NCBI GenBank assembly: GCA_947649615.1
Contig: CANSSG010000016.1
Coordinates: 1-60,175, forward strand
Reading direction: 5' to 3'
Origin: an uncultured Clostridia bacterium
GTDB lineage: Bacteria; Bacillota; Clostridia; Oscillospirales; Oscillospiraceae
Length of the DNA stretch: 60,175 nucleotides
Shown here: positions 53,549 to 60,175 of the stretch, piece by piece
Numbering within the stretch: the first letter of the stretch is position 1
Layout of the letters: every line of letters starts with the position of its first letter
The notes under the pieces: generated by a model
Database searches by the model: none
What the model was told of the DNA's origin: nothing
The model's input: only the letters and a program-made list of their open reading frames with translations
Made by a program: the position numbers and the translations under genes

Positions 53549-54445
53549 ATGAAGAAATTTTTACCTGCCGCCGCCGTGCTGGGTGCAGCGGCCCTCCTCC
53601 TGCTGCGGCCGCAGGAAGCGGCGGGGGCGGTCCGGGAGGGCCTGCGCCTTTGCGCCGGGACGGTAATTCCGTCGCTGTTCCCTTTTTTCGCCGTCATTTC
53701 CCTCCTGCTGCAATTAGGCCTGACAGAATCGCTCCAAGGGGTCTGCGGGCCGCTTATGAAGCCCCTGTTCCGGATGCGGGGGATATGCGCGCTGCCTCTG
53801 CTGGCGGGATTGCTGGGCGGCTATCCCAGCGGTGCGCAGACGGCCGCGGAGCTATACCGGCAAGGCGGCGTCTCCCGGCAGGAAGCAGAATTGCTGCTGG
53901 GCTTCTGCGACAACTGCGGCCCCGCATTTTTGCTGGGGTATGTGGGTGCGGGCGTATTGGGGGACCTGCGGGCCGGGGCGGCATTGTTCGCCGTCCACGC
54001 ATTGGCGGCGGTACTCACCGGGGCATTCCTCTGCCGGGCCGCCGGGGAACGGGGCCAGGTGATGCCGGGGCGCAGAATTCCGGCGAAGCCCGTCCCCTTC
54101 GCGCAGGCGTTGACCGCGTCCGTAACCGGCGCTGCGGGGGCTATGCTGAATATTTGCGCCTTCGTGGTCCTGTTCCAAGTGCTGGCCGCATTGCCGCCGT
54201 CGCCGCTTCCACTCCCGGCGCTGGGGGCGCTGGAAATGGTTTCGGGCATGGCCGCGCTGCCCTCGGGCAAGGCTGGCTTTATCGCTGCCGCCGCAATTGC
54301 CGGCTGGGGCGGGCTGTCGGTCCATTGTCAGGCGTTGTCCTGCGCCGCCCCGGCGGGGCTGTCCTTTCGCTGGCACTGGGCTGGCAAGGCTTTGCAGGCC
54401 GTGCTGTCGGCTTTGCTGGCGGTGGGGGCGTGGATGCTGATATAA
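53549..54445 (+). CDS. YlbJ-like sporulation integral membrane protein
   Basis: A 298-residue protein with about seven membrane segments and nucleoside-recognition (Gate) motifs. Matches the YlbJ pattern: GTVIPSLFPFFA, LLGGYPSGAQTAAELY, LLLGFCDNCGPAFLLG and GWGGLSVHCQ. YlbJ is needed for spore cortex formation in B. subtilis. B. subtilis YlbJ is about 400 residues, so this is a shorter version. ATG at 53549. It stands alone between selD and a terminator shared with the convergent HNH gene. Confidence 0.85.
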   Translation: MKKFLPAAAVLGAAALLLLRPQEAAGAVREGLRLCAGTVIPSLFPFFAVISLLLQLGLTESLQGVCGPLMKPLFRMRGICALPLLAGLLGGYPSGAQTAAELYRQGGVSRQEAELLLGFCDNCGPAFLLGYVGAGVLGDLRAGAALFAVHALAAVLTGAFLCRAAGERGQVMPGRRIPAKPVPFAQALTASVTGAAGAMLNICAFVVLFQVLAALPPSPLPLPALGALEMVSGMAALPSGKAGFIAAAAIAGWGGLSVHCQALSCAAPAGLSFRWHWAGKALQAVLSALLAVGAWMLI

Positions 54446-54522
54446 AAAGCTTGTATTTACAGATGTTGGACGCCGTCTGGCCGGGCCTTTTGCCGCTTTC
54501 CCCGCCTATGAAGGCAAGTCCT

Positions 54523-54566
54523 AAAACGCCCGGCGGAGAGCAGCCTGCATCTCCGCCGGGCGTTTT
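54523..54566. terminator. Bidirectional terminator between YlbJ-like and EVE-HNH genes
   Basis: Perfect 17-bp stem AAAACGCCCGGCGGAGA / TCTCCGCCGGGCGTTTT around a 10-base loop. It reaches into the stop codon of the HNH gene. Confidence 0.92.
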
Positions 54567-55350
54567 ATTCGTTTTCTAATTTCCTCCGCAGCGCGAAGAC
54601 GTCCCCAGGGTCTTGCACAACATGCATTTTCCTGTGGCAGTTGGGACACAGCGCGGCCGTATTAGCCGCCGTGTCTCCGCCGCCCCTGGACAGCCATTGG
54701 ACGTGGTGGGCCTCCAGGTAAGGCCTGCCGTACCGGTCCAGAAAAGGAGCCGGTTGGCCGCACAATTCGCATTTTCCATCCGCCCTCTTCTTCGCGTATT
54801 CAGCTACCAGCGGGGAGCGGACGTACTGTCTGGCCCGGACTGCCCTGGCCGTTGGACACGCCAGGGAATGCTTCCCGGCAAGCTCCCTAAGTTCCAGCAG
54901 GGAAGCCTGCGCGGCAAGTCCGGCAAGCCCCGGCTCGGAGGTCTGGATTTTCTCAACCTTATGCAGGTATCCGGCCAAACCGCGATAGCTGGAGACCTGG
55001 CACGGTCCCTGCATGCTGCCCTTGTAGCCGTGTTTCCGTAAAGCTTCAAGGGAAAGCTGGCGGTAGAATGGATACGCATACACGGCTTCCATTTCCAGAT
55101 GCGGGCCGGTATATTCTACAGGATCATCAGAATAGGCGGAGTCGTCAATAACACAGACTGTCCGGTTCACCGCTGTGATCCGGCATTTCCACCGGATGGC
55201 CTTGACCGGATCGCATTCGTAAATATAGGCAATGTCCCCTACGGCGGCATCTCGCAGCTTAGCATTCTGCCCCCACTCGATTGTTTGCAGATCCCGCAGC
55301 GCATCATACGCGCGATAAGACCGGTTGGCCGGAAGAATCCATTCCGTCAT
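54565..55350 (-). CDS. EVE-like/HNH endonuclease, candidate modification-dependent nuclease
   Basis: A 261-residue protein. Residues 1-95 look like a PUA-superfamily (EVE-type) domain (EWILPANRSYRAYDAL, KLRDAAVGDIAYIYE, KCRITAVNRT). Residues 190-242 are an HNH nuclease with zinc cysteines C194, C197, C235, C238, the histidine pair H215-H216 and N230. EVE/SRA-type readers joined to HNH nucleases are known as restriction enzymes cutting modified DNA. ATG 55350 lies 8 bases after the chromate-transporter stop, so it is the last gene of a five-gene run. Domain call of the N-terminus is by pattern only. Confidence 0.75.
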   Translation of the reverse strand: MTEWILPANRSYRAYDALRDLQTIEWGQNAKLRDAAVGDIAYIYECDPVKAIRWKCRITAVNRTVCVIDDSAYSDDPVEYTGPHLEMEAVYAYPFYRQLSLEALRKHGYKGSMQGPCQVSSYRGLAGYLHKVEKIQTSEPGLAGLAAQASLLELRELAGKHSLACPTARAVRARQYVRSPLVAEYAKKRADGKCELCGQPAPFLDRYGRPYLEAHHVQWLSRGGGDTAANTAALCPNCHRKMHVVQDPGDVFALRRKLENE

Positions 55351-55358
55351 GCTGCCGG

Positions 55359-55982
55359 TTACATCCCCAGCACGATCCCCACCACGGCGGACGCGCCGAT
55401 AAAGATAATGGGATGGAGTTTCTTCGTCTGTTTGACCTTGTTGGTCAGCACCCACAGCACAGCCGCCAGCACGATGCCCTTCCAATTGAAGAACGCCAGG
55501 GAGAAGCCGCCCGCCAGGGTTTCCGTAAAGAACAGGTTCGCAACGATCACCGACAGCCCCGCCGCCGCAATCAGGCCGGTGGAGGCGGGCCGCAGGCCGT
55601 AGAACGCGCTCTCCACATAGCGGTTGTCCCGGAAACTCTTGAGGAACGACGCAATAATCAGAATCACGATAATCGACGGCGTAATCAGCCCCAGCGTCGC
55701 AACCACCGCGCCCAGGATGGCAAGGGGCAGCCCGCCCTCGCCGGACCCGGTGATGTACCCCACATAGGTAGCCATATTCACGCCGATGGGTCCGGGGGTG
55801 GATTCGCCTACGGCGATCATATTGTCCACGTCCATGCGGGTGAACCAGCCTGTGGAATCCGCCATGTTATAGAGGAAGGGAATGGTCGCCATGCCGCCGC
55901 CCACGGCGAACAGGCCGGTTTTGAAAAACTCAAAAAACAGGCGCAAAAACAGCATCACGCGAACAGAAAGTACACTCATCAT
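55359..55982 (-). CDS. Chromate transporter family protein, second half
   Basis: A 207-residue six-helix protein of the CHR family, with FFKTGLFAVGGGMATIPFLY and the signature ESTPGPIGVNMATYVGY. In split systems two such halves form one transporter. Overlaps the preceding half by four bases (ATGA). Chromate itself may not be the natural ion. ATG at 55982 follows GGGAGGGAAGAAGG. Confidence 0.92.
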   Translation of the reverse strand: MMSVLSVRVMLFLRLFFEFFKTGLFAVGGGMATIPFLYNMADSTGWFTRMDVDNMIAVGESTPGPIGVNMATYVGYITGSGEGGLPLAILGAVVATLGLITPSIIVILIIASFLKSFRDNRYVESAFYGLRPASTGLIAAAGLSVIVANLFFTETLAGGFSLAFFNWKGIVLAAVLWVLTNKVKQTKKLHPIIFIGASAVVGIVLGM

Positions 55983-56521
55983 GCCTTCTTCCCTCCCAGG
56001 TTCTTCAGAATAATGCCCGCCACAGCCGCCAGCAGCACGAACCATACCGGGCTGAGGGAGGTGAAATAGGCGCACAGCGCCACGGCGGCGAACAGAATGC
56101 CGGCCGGTACGTCAATCACGGATTTTTTCAGCAGCTTGATGACCGCGTTGAGAATCAGAATGCACACGCAGACCCGGATGCCTGCGAAGGCGTGGTTCAC
56201 CCACGCCAGATGGGAAAAGGTGGTAATAACCCCCGCCAGCAGGGAAATGATGACCAGGGACGGGAATACCAGCCCCAAGGTGGACACGATGCCGCCTAAA
56301 ACCCCCCGCTGCTTCTGGCCGATGAAGGTGGCTGTATTGACGGCGATAATGCCGGGGGTGCATTGGCCAATGGCGAAGTAGTCCACCAGCTCTTCCTCCG
56401 TGGCCCAGCCCTTGTTGTCCACAACCTCCCTCTGGAGGATGGGCAGCATGGCGTAGCCGCCGCCGAAGGTCATGACGCCCACCTTGGCAAAGGTGGCGAA
56501 CAGGTCAGGATAGATGCTCAT
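55979..56521 (-). CDS. Chromate transporter family protein, first half
   Basis: A 180-residue CHR protein. FAKVGVMTFGGGYAMLPIL and the signature GQCTPGIIAVNTATFIG are the family motifs. It is translationally coupled to the second half and follows the Ntn hydrolase gene by 19 bases. RBS AAAGGAG precedes ATG 56521. Confidence 0.92.
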   Translation of the reverse strand: MSIYPDLFATFAKVGVMTFGGGYAMLPILQREVVDNKGWATEEELVDYFAIGQCTPGIIAVNTATFIGQKQRGVLGGIVSTLGLVFPSLVIISLLAGVITTFSHLAWVNHAFAGIRVCVCILILNAVIKLLKKSVIDVPAGILFAAVALCAYFTSLSPVWFVLLAAVAGIILKNLGGKKA

Positions 56522-56540
56522 AAATTTCTCCTTTCAGTAT

Positions 56541-57659
56541 TCAACGGCTGTGGCTGTCCGGCAGGATGGGCAGCGTGACGCCGTTGGAAAAATCGCCTTG
56601 GAAATACCAGGTCACAAAGGGGGCGCTCTGGTCGTAAACCATGGTCCACTGGGTAGCGCCGTCCGCATCGTCCTGCGCCACATGGGACATGGCGGTCTTG
56701 ACGCGCTTCGCCGTGGCAGCCTGGCTGTCCAGGAAAAAGCCCATAAGGGCGTTGTACCGCGCTTGCGAGCTTTCCCCGCCGGCGGCGGTGTCGCCGTTGG
56801 CCAGATTGAAGTTGGTTGCCACGGGGGTATCTACGGCGGTAAAGCCGTCCGCCGTAAATTCCACGCACACGGACCGGCCCGACGCATCGGAAATTGCCAG
56901 ATGATGGCTGATGCCGCCGGAGGGGTGGATGTCGTACTGCGCCAGCAGCGCCAGGGCTTCCTCCACGTCAGCCGCCTTGTTCAGCAGCAGGCGGATGGCG
57001 GTGGTAACGGTCAGGTCCGGCTTTTCCGTGCCGGGGTCGGGCATTCCGCCCTCGTTGACCTGCAAGTCCGCCACGCACAGCCCCGCCTCGTTTACCCCGT
57101 CCAGAGGGACGTAGAGGGCCGCAATAGCCAGGAACTTGTTCATCACGCCCTCCGGCGTGGCCTTTGCGTTCAAGGTAATATGCCGGAAATCGCAGGTGGA
57201 CAGGGATGTGTAGCCATCCGCCGGCATATGCCGGACGATGATGGGTACGGAGTCCGTCCAATCGTAATTCCTGCCCCACAGGTGGGCGCCGCCGCCGGAT
57301 ACGGCGCTTAGGACGCTGCACCCTTCCCGGTACTCTCCCACCGGGGCTTCGTAGAAGCCCTTGGAAATCTTTTTGGACAGGAACCCGCTGACCCCGGCGT
57401 CGGAGGACCCGCCGCCGGAAGCCAGAAACTCCTCAAAATAGTAGTCGCCCTTTACCTCCATAAACCAGGCGGGAGAAGGGGCGTCCAGCTTCCGGATGGT
57501 TCCGGTAATGGACAATTCCCGGCGGAACATCAGCCATCCTGCCAACGCCGCCAGAACGGCCAGGGCCGCCAGAACCGCTGCCGCCAGCAGAAGCCACCGC
57601 TTCCATGGCCGTTTGCCGTGGTAGCCGTGATAGGTTTTATTATACGCTCTAATTTTCAT
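56541..57659 (-). CDS. Membrane-anchored Ntn amidohydrolase (choloylglycine hydrolase / C45-like)
   Basis: A 372-residue protein with one N-terminal membrane helix (about 21-46) and an extracytoplasmic domain of the Ntn hydrolase type. C114 (in EGCSVLSAV), R130 and D133 (in GRNYDW) keep the spacing seen between C2, R18 and D21 of bile-salt hydrolases. The nucleophile would have to be freed by cleavage at Gly113-Cys114, which would also release it from its anchor. Substrate might be bile salts, acyl-homoserine-like or other linear amides. ATG 57659 starts 5 bases after birA; RBS GGAG. Confidence 0.8.
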   Translation of the reverse strand: MKIRAYNKTYHGYHGKRPWKRWLLLAAAVLAALAVLAALAGWLMFRRELSITGTIRKLDAPSPAWFMEVKGDYYFEEFLASGGGSSDAGVSGFLSKKISKGFYEAPVGEYREGCSVLSAVSGGGAHLWGRNYDWTDSVPIIVRHMPADGYTSLSTCDFRHITLNAKATPEGVMNKFLAIAALYVPLDGVNEAGLCVADLQVNEGGMPDPGTEKPDLTVTTAIRLLLNKAADVEEALALLAQYDIHPSGGISHHLAISDASGRSVCVEFTADGFTAVDTPVATNFNLANGDTAAGGESSQARYNALMGFFLDSQAATAKRVKTAMSHVAQDDADGATQWTMVYDQSAPFVTWYFQGDFSNGVTLPILPDSHSR

Positions 57660-57664
57660 CGCTT

Positions 57665-58657
57665 TTACTCCACATATCCATACAGTCCCCGGACGGAGAC
57701 CTCGCCTGTGCGCACGATTTGCTCACCGCCGTCCGGAAAGCGGACGATCAGCCCGAACTGGCTGTCGATATCCAACGCGTCCGCCTGGGTCTGGCCACCG
57801 GTCCACAGCAGGCGCACCGGCTTCCCCAGGGTTACGCAGTCCCGCCGGTAGGCGTCCACCCACGGCCCGATATCCCCGCCCAAGGCCTCGCCCAAGCGGT
57901 TGAACTCCTCAATCATCGCGGCAGCCAGGGCGGACCGGGAGACCGCATAGCCCTCCTGGGCCAGGGAAGTGGCCATTTTTGCCACCTCCGGGCCGAAGTC
58001 CGCATCGGTGTGGCCGACGTTGACCCCTGCGCCGATTACCAGGGATTGGGTCAGCCCCGACTCACCCTCCAATGCCATTTCCGTCAGAATGCCGCAAATT
58101 TTCCTGCCGTTCAGCACCAGGTCGTTCGTCCATTTGATCTGAGGGCGGACCCCCGCCGTCTTTTCTACGGCGGCGCACACCGCCACGGCGGTCATGCCCG
58201 TCACGCCCAGCAGTTCCTCCGGCGGAAGCTGTGGCCGCAGGAGGATGGAGAGGTATACGCCCTTGCCTGGCGGAGACTGGAAGGAGCGGGTCATGCGCCC
58301 CCGTCCAGCGGTCTGGCAGTTTGCCACCACCACCGTGCCATGGGGCGCCCCCGCCAAGGCTTCTCTTTTCAGGTAGGAGTTGGTGGAATCCACCTCCTCC
58401 AGGCACCGCAGGTCCGGGCAGTCCAGGCCGGGAGGGAAAGCATTGCGAATCTCCCGCTCTGCCACGGAATCCGGCGTGCCGGTGAGACGGTAGCCAAGCC
58501 CTGTGCGGGCGTCTACGGTGTAGCCGTCCCGGCGGAGACTGTCGATGGCTTTCCAAACCGCCGCCCGGCTGATGCCCAGGGTGCGGCTCAACTCCTGGCC
58601 GGATATATAGGATGCGCCGGCGGTGCGCAACAGATGGTACACTTTTTCCTTGCTCAA
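57665..58657 (-). CDS. birA: Bifunctional biotin ligase/repressor BirA
   Basis: A 330-residue protein with an N-terminal winged helix (about 1-60, SRTLGISRAAVWKAIDSLR) and a biotin-protein ligase domain (EVDSTNSYLK, NCQTAGRGRMTRSF, KWTNDLVLNGRKICGILTE, GAGVNV). Attaches biotin to carboxylases and may repress biotin genes. Starts with TTG at 58657 behind GGGGTG. It heads the leftward run through the chromate transporter and EVE-HNH genes. Confidence 0.94.
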   Translation of the reverse strand: MSKEKVYHLLRTAGASYISGQELSRTLGISRAAVWKAIDSLRRDGYTVDARTGLGYRLTGTPDSVAEREIRNAFPPGLDCPDLRCLEEVDSTNSYLKREALAGAPHGTVVVANCQTAGRGRMTRSFQSPPGKGVYLSILLRPQLPPEELLGVTGMTAVAVCAAVEKTAGVRPQIKWTNDLVLNGRKICGILTEMALEGESGLTQSLVIGAGVNVGHTDADFGPEVAKMATSLAQEGYAVSRSALAAAMIEEFNRLGEALGGDIGPWVDAYRRDCVTLGKPVRLLWTGGQTQADALDIDSQFGLIVRFPDGGEQIVRTGEVSVRGLYGYVE

Positions 58658-58712
58658 AATGTCACCCCGCTTTCTCGCAAGCAGTATACCACCCCCGGCA
58701 GGATTTGTAAAC

Positions 58713-58770
58713 TAGGGTATTGTCAAAACGCCGGAATGGCGGCCCTTTTTTCGCCGGGCGGGGTTAAAGC
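58713..58770. repeat. Partial copy of the TAGGGC repeat element
   Basis: TAGGG followed by TGTCAAAACGCCGGAATGG and CCCTTTTTTCGCCGGGCGGGGTTAAA aligns by eye to bases 1-70 of the intact copy at 25134, with about 11 bases missing near the end. The right half is replaced by insertion-sequence remnants. Confidence 0.55.
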
Positions 58771-58859
58771 AACACCGCACAAAAGGGATGCAAGAGGAGC
58801 AGCGTTGCTGTAGACCGAGGACATGGATAAGCAAATGAAGTCTTATCCGGACTGCTGAG

Positions 58860-58948
58860 GACGGGAAGCACCTGGCGCTTCGGCTATAAGGCCACATTGG
58901 CGTCGACAAGGACGCTGGGGTTATAGTAAAACCATCTGAAAAAAGGTA
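58860..58948 (+). pseudogene. IS5-family transposase remnant, frameshifted
   Basis: Across three frames the translation reads DGKHLA (58860 on), FGYKA, then GHIGVDKDAGVIVKPS (58890-58937). Together this resembles the conserved FGYKAHIGVDKD segment of IS5-type (DDE) transposases. Two frameshifts and loss of the rest mean it is dead. Confidence 0.6.
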
Positions 58949-58970
58949 GGACAACGAGTAGAATAAGAAC

Positions 58971-59192
58971 ATGAACTATTCAAAAAGATATAGGGAACAC
59001 ACAATAGAATACCGGCAGGTAGGACATAACTTGGAAGCGACCCACCAAGTCTTCAAGGTTTCCAAATCGACGATACAAAAGTGGGAAAAGCAGCTGAAAG
59101 AAACGAGAAATTTGGAAAAGAAAGATCTGCATAGAAGTTTCCGAAAGATCAATCCGGAAAAACTGAAGACATATGTTGCGGCCCACCTATGA
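58971..59192 (+). pseudogene. IS630-family transposase, N-terminal remnant
   Basis: 73 codons matching the helix-turn-helix start of IS630 transposases (YSKRYREHTIEY, VFKVSKSTIQKWEKQLKET, KINPEKLKTYVAAH). The match stops where the family continues PDAYLSEIA; two stop codons follow and the catalytic domain is missing. IS630 elements insert at TA, like the MITE-like repeat in this window. Confidence 0.75.
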
Positions 59193-59297
59193 TGATGCCC
59201 CCTCTACCGCTTTTCAACTGTGGTGACTATACAATTAAATTGTACATAGACGGTTTTAACTTAACCATAAGCTATATTTCTCCTAATCTTTGTATAT

Positions 59298-60086
59298 TTA
59301 CTGTTTCAACACCCACTCCAACACGCTGTCCTTTCCCTGACGGATATCCTCGATATCCTGATAGACGTACACATCCGGGAGAATCGTGTTTTCCCATGGG
59401 TAGAGCCTGCCCGTTTCGTCGTAATACTCCTCCGCAATCGGTTGCGCGCCCCAGCGGGCCAATTCTTCCACTGGATTCCACCAGAGGTCTGCAATCTGTA
59501 CGCCAATCTGAGGATGGGGCAAAATAGATGGCTCAATTTTTCCATAGAAAAAGGAGGAAAACTGTCCTGCTGGTTCGCCAACCGTTACCGCGTCCAGCGC
59601 ATCCTTGAAATAGGCCATATACAACATGGCAGAAGAACCGGTTGTGCCGCCAGTCAGCACATAGACCTGTTCAGCCTTTAGCTGTTCGATTCCTTTGGCA
59701 AACACCCCCATACATTGATGACTTCCCCCAGGATGCTCCCGAAGATCAATGACCATCTTATGACATTCCGGGTTGGCGGCAAGATGATAGGCGGTATCGT
59801 TTACCAAACGCTCGATAGAGCTTACATATGTTCTTGGATTTTTAAAGGACCTGCAGACACAGCCGCCATTTGCACCATCGATGTACTTCACCCAATTCTC
59901 GTCCCTCTTGTAGATGAGCTGTTCCCAATTTTCCGGATAAATCCATTCTTTCCCTTCTCTCTCCACGTTGGAAGTATCAGGAACCTCAATGGATTCCATC
60001 TCGCCGTTTTCGTTCAAGATTTGAAAAGTATAGCTCTTCTTGTAATTGCATCCCGCCCAATCAAAAAAAGCCGGAAGAAAGTACAT
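59298..60086 (-). CDS. S41-like peptidase, C-terminal part; 5' end interrupted
   Basis: 262 residues resembling the protease core of S41 (tail-specific protease-like) proteins: VIDLREHPGG (113-121) and the nucleophile region LTGGTTGSSAMLY (S151 or S152). The N-terminal half of a normal S41 protein is absent. The frame continues sensibly upstream of the ATG (LNSWAGREAFDT) and then meets a TGA at 60140-60138. So the gene is probably broken by a stop or frameshift near the window end, next to transposon debris. Also possible is a short real gene from 60086; no ribosome site supports it well. Confidence 0.6.
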   Translation of the reverse strand: MYFLPAFFDWAGCNYKKSYTFQILNENGEMESIEVPDTSNVEREGKEWIYPENWEQLIYKRDENWVKYIDGANGGCVCRSFKNPRTYVSSIERLVNDTAYHLAANPECHKMVIDLREHPGGSHQCMGVFAKGIEQLKAEQVYVLTGGTTGSSAMLYMAYFKDALDAVTVGEPAGQFSSFFYGKIEPSILPHPQIGVQIADLWWNPVEELARWGAQPIAEEYYDETGRLYPWENTILPDVYVYQDIEDIRQGKDSVLEWVLKQ

Positions 60087-60175
60087 GGTATCAAAAGCCT
60101 CCCGGCCTGCCCAACTGTTGAGTCCAGCTAATAAAAGTCAAGAAGGGAAGTGAGAAAAAACAGGGAACAGATGCG

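Larger units (their letters stand above)
58658..59297. other. Transposon graveyard between birA and the S41-like gene
   Basis: 640 bases holding, in order, the left part of the TAGGGC repeat (58713-58770), a frameshifted IS5-type transposase remnant (58860-58948), an IS630-type transposase N-terminus (58971-59192) and about 100 AT-rich bases with no feature seen. No intact gene. Confidence 0.65.

Noticed and set aside
53395-54579. 394-codon plus-strand frame over the YlbJ-like gene
   Set aside because: Its arginine/glycine/alanine-rich product is a shifted reading of the ylbJ-like gene, which has clear family motifs.
58795-58930. Structured noncoding RNA with several small hairpins
   Set aside because: Translation in three frames gives an IS5-transposase-like string, so the apparent structure is explained by decayed coding sequence.

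Overview
The window reads as high-GC chromosomal DNA from an anaerobic, spore-forming, S-layer-bearing Clostridia, most likely Oscillospiraceae (Flavonifractor/Intestinimonas/Lawsonibacter-like). This placement is inferred from gene content and is not from a database match: an SLH-domain surface protein, PdaA and a YlbJ-like sporulation protein, a eukaryote-type prolyl-tRNA synthetase, strong AGGAGG ribosome binding sites, and a complete selenium-dependent glycine reductase system.

Layout. 0-5 kb holds housekeeping genes: rplM-rpsI behind a long leader hairpin, a TtcA-like PP-loop protein, a DUF2461 protein, a zinc-ribbon membrane protein and proS. 5.2-7.7 kb holds tdh and kbl, which turn threonine into glycine and acetyl-CoA. 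7.9-20.4 kb is envelope and general metabolism: a GT2-GtrA fusion with a PlsC-like partner, L-lactate dehydrogenase, a MarR-MATE operon with two matching operators, a GT4 glycosyltransferase, a solute-binding lipoprotein followed by a chemoreceptor and a LURP-one-like protein, RarA, an S1-domain protein and a DUF951 gene with a 31-residue membrane protein. 20.4-35.7 kb carries the SLH surface protein, aldose epimerase, a heterodimeric ABC exporter, an orphan radical SAM protein, a MoxR-DUF58-transglutaminase operon and pdaA.

35.9-53.4 kb is the centrepiece, an almost unbroken selenium and glycine reductase block. A cysteine-desulfurase-like protein diverges from YedE, YedF and a DUF3343 protein, which probably handle selenium uptake and delivery. 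The operon grdX-grdE-grdB-trxB-trxA-grdA-grdC-grdD plus a 97-residue unknown follows, led by a tandem glycine riboswitch with a terminator. grdB and grdA each contain an in-frame UGA read as selenocysteine. Next come a LysR regulator, tRNA-Sec(UCA), selB, selA and, divergently, selD. SelD makes selenophosphate, SelA loads tRNA-Sec, SelB delivers it to the two UGA codons, and the reductase turns glycine (partly from tdh/kbl) into acetyl phosphate with electrons from the thioredoxin pair.

53.5-60 kb holds a YlbJ-like protein, then a leftward run birA - Ntn amidohydrolase - two chromate-transporter halves - EVE-HNH nuclease. The last 1.5 kb is a small transposon graveyard beside a 5'-interrupted S41-like peptidase gene. 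No CRISPR array, phage or plasmid module is visible. A repeat family with TAGGGC...GCCCTA ends occurs three times. The sequence supports a well-organised known system with several unusual parts; I found no clearly new system.
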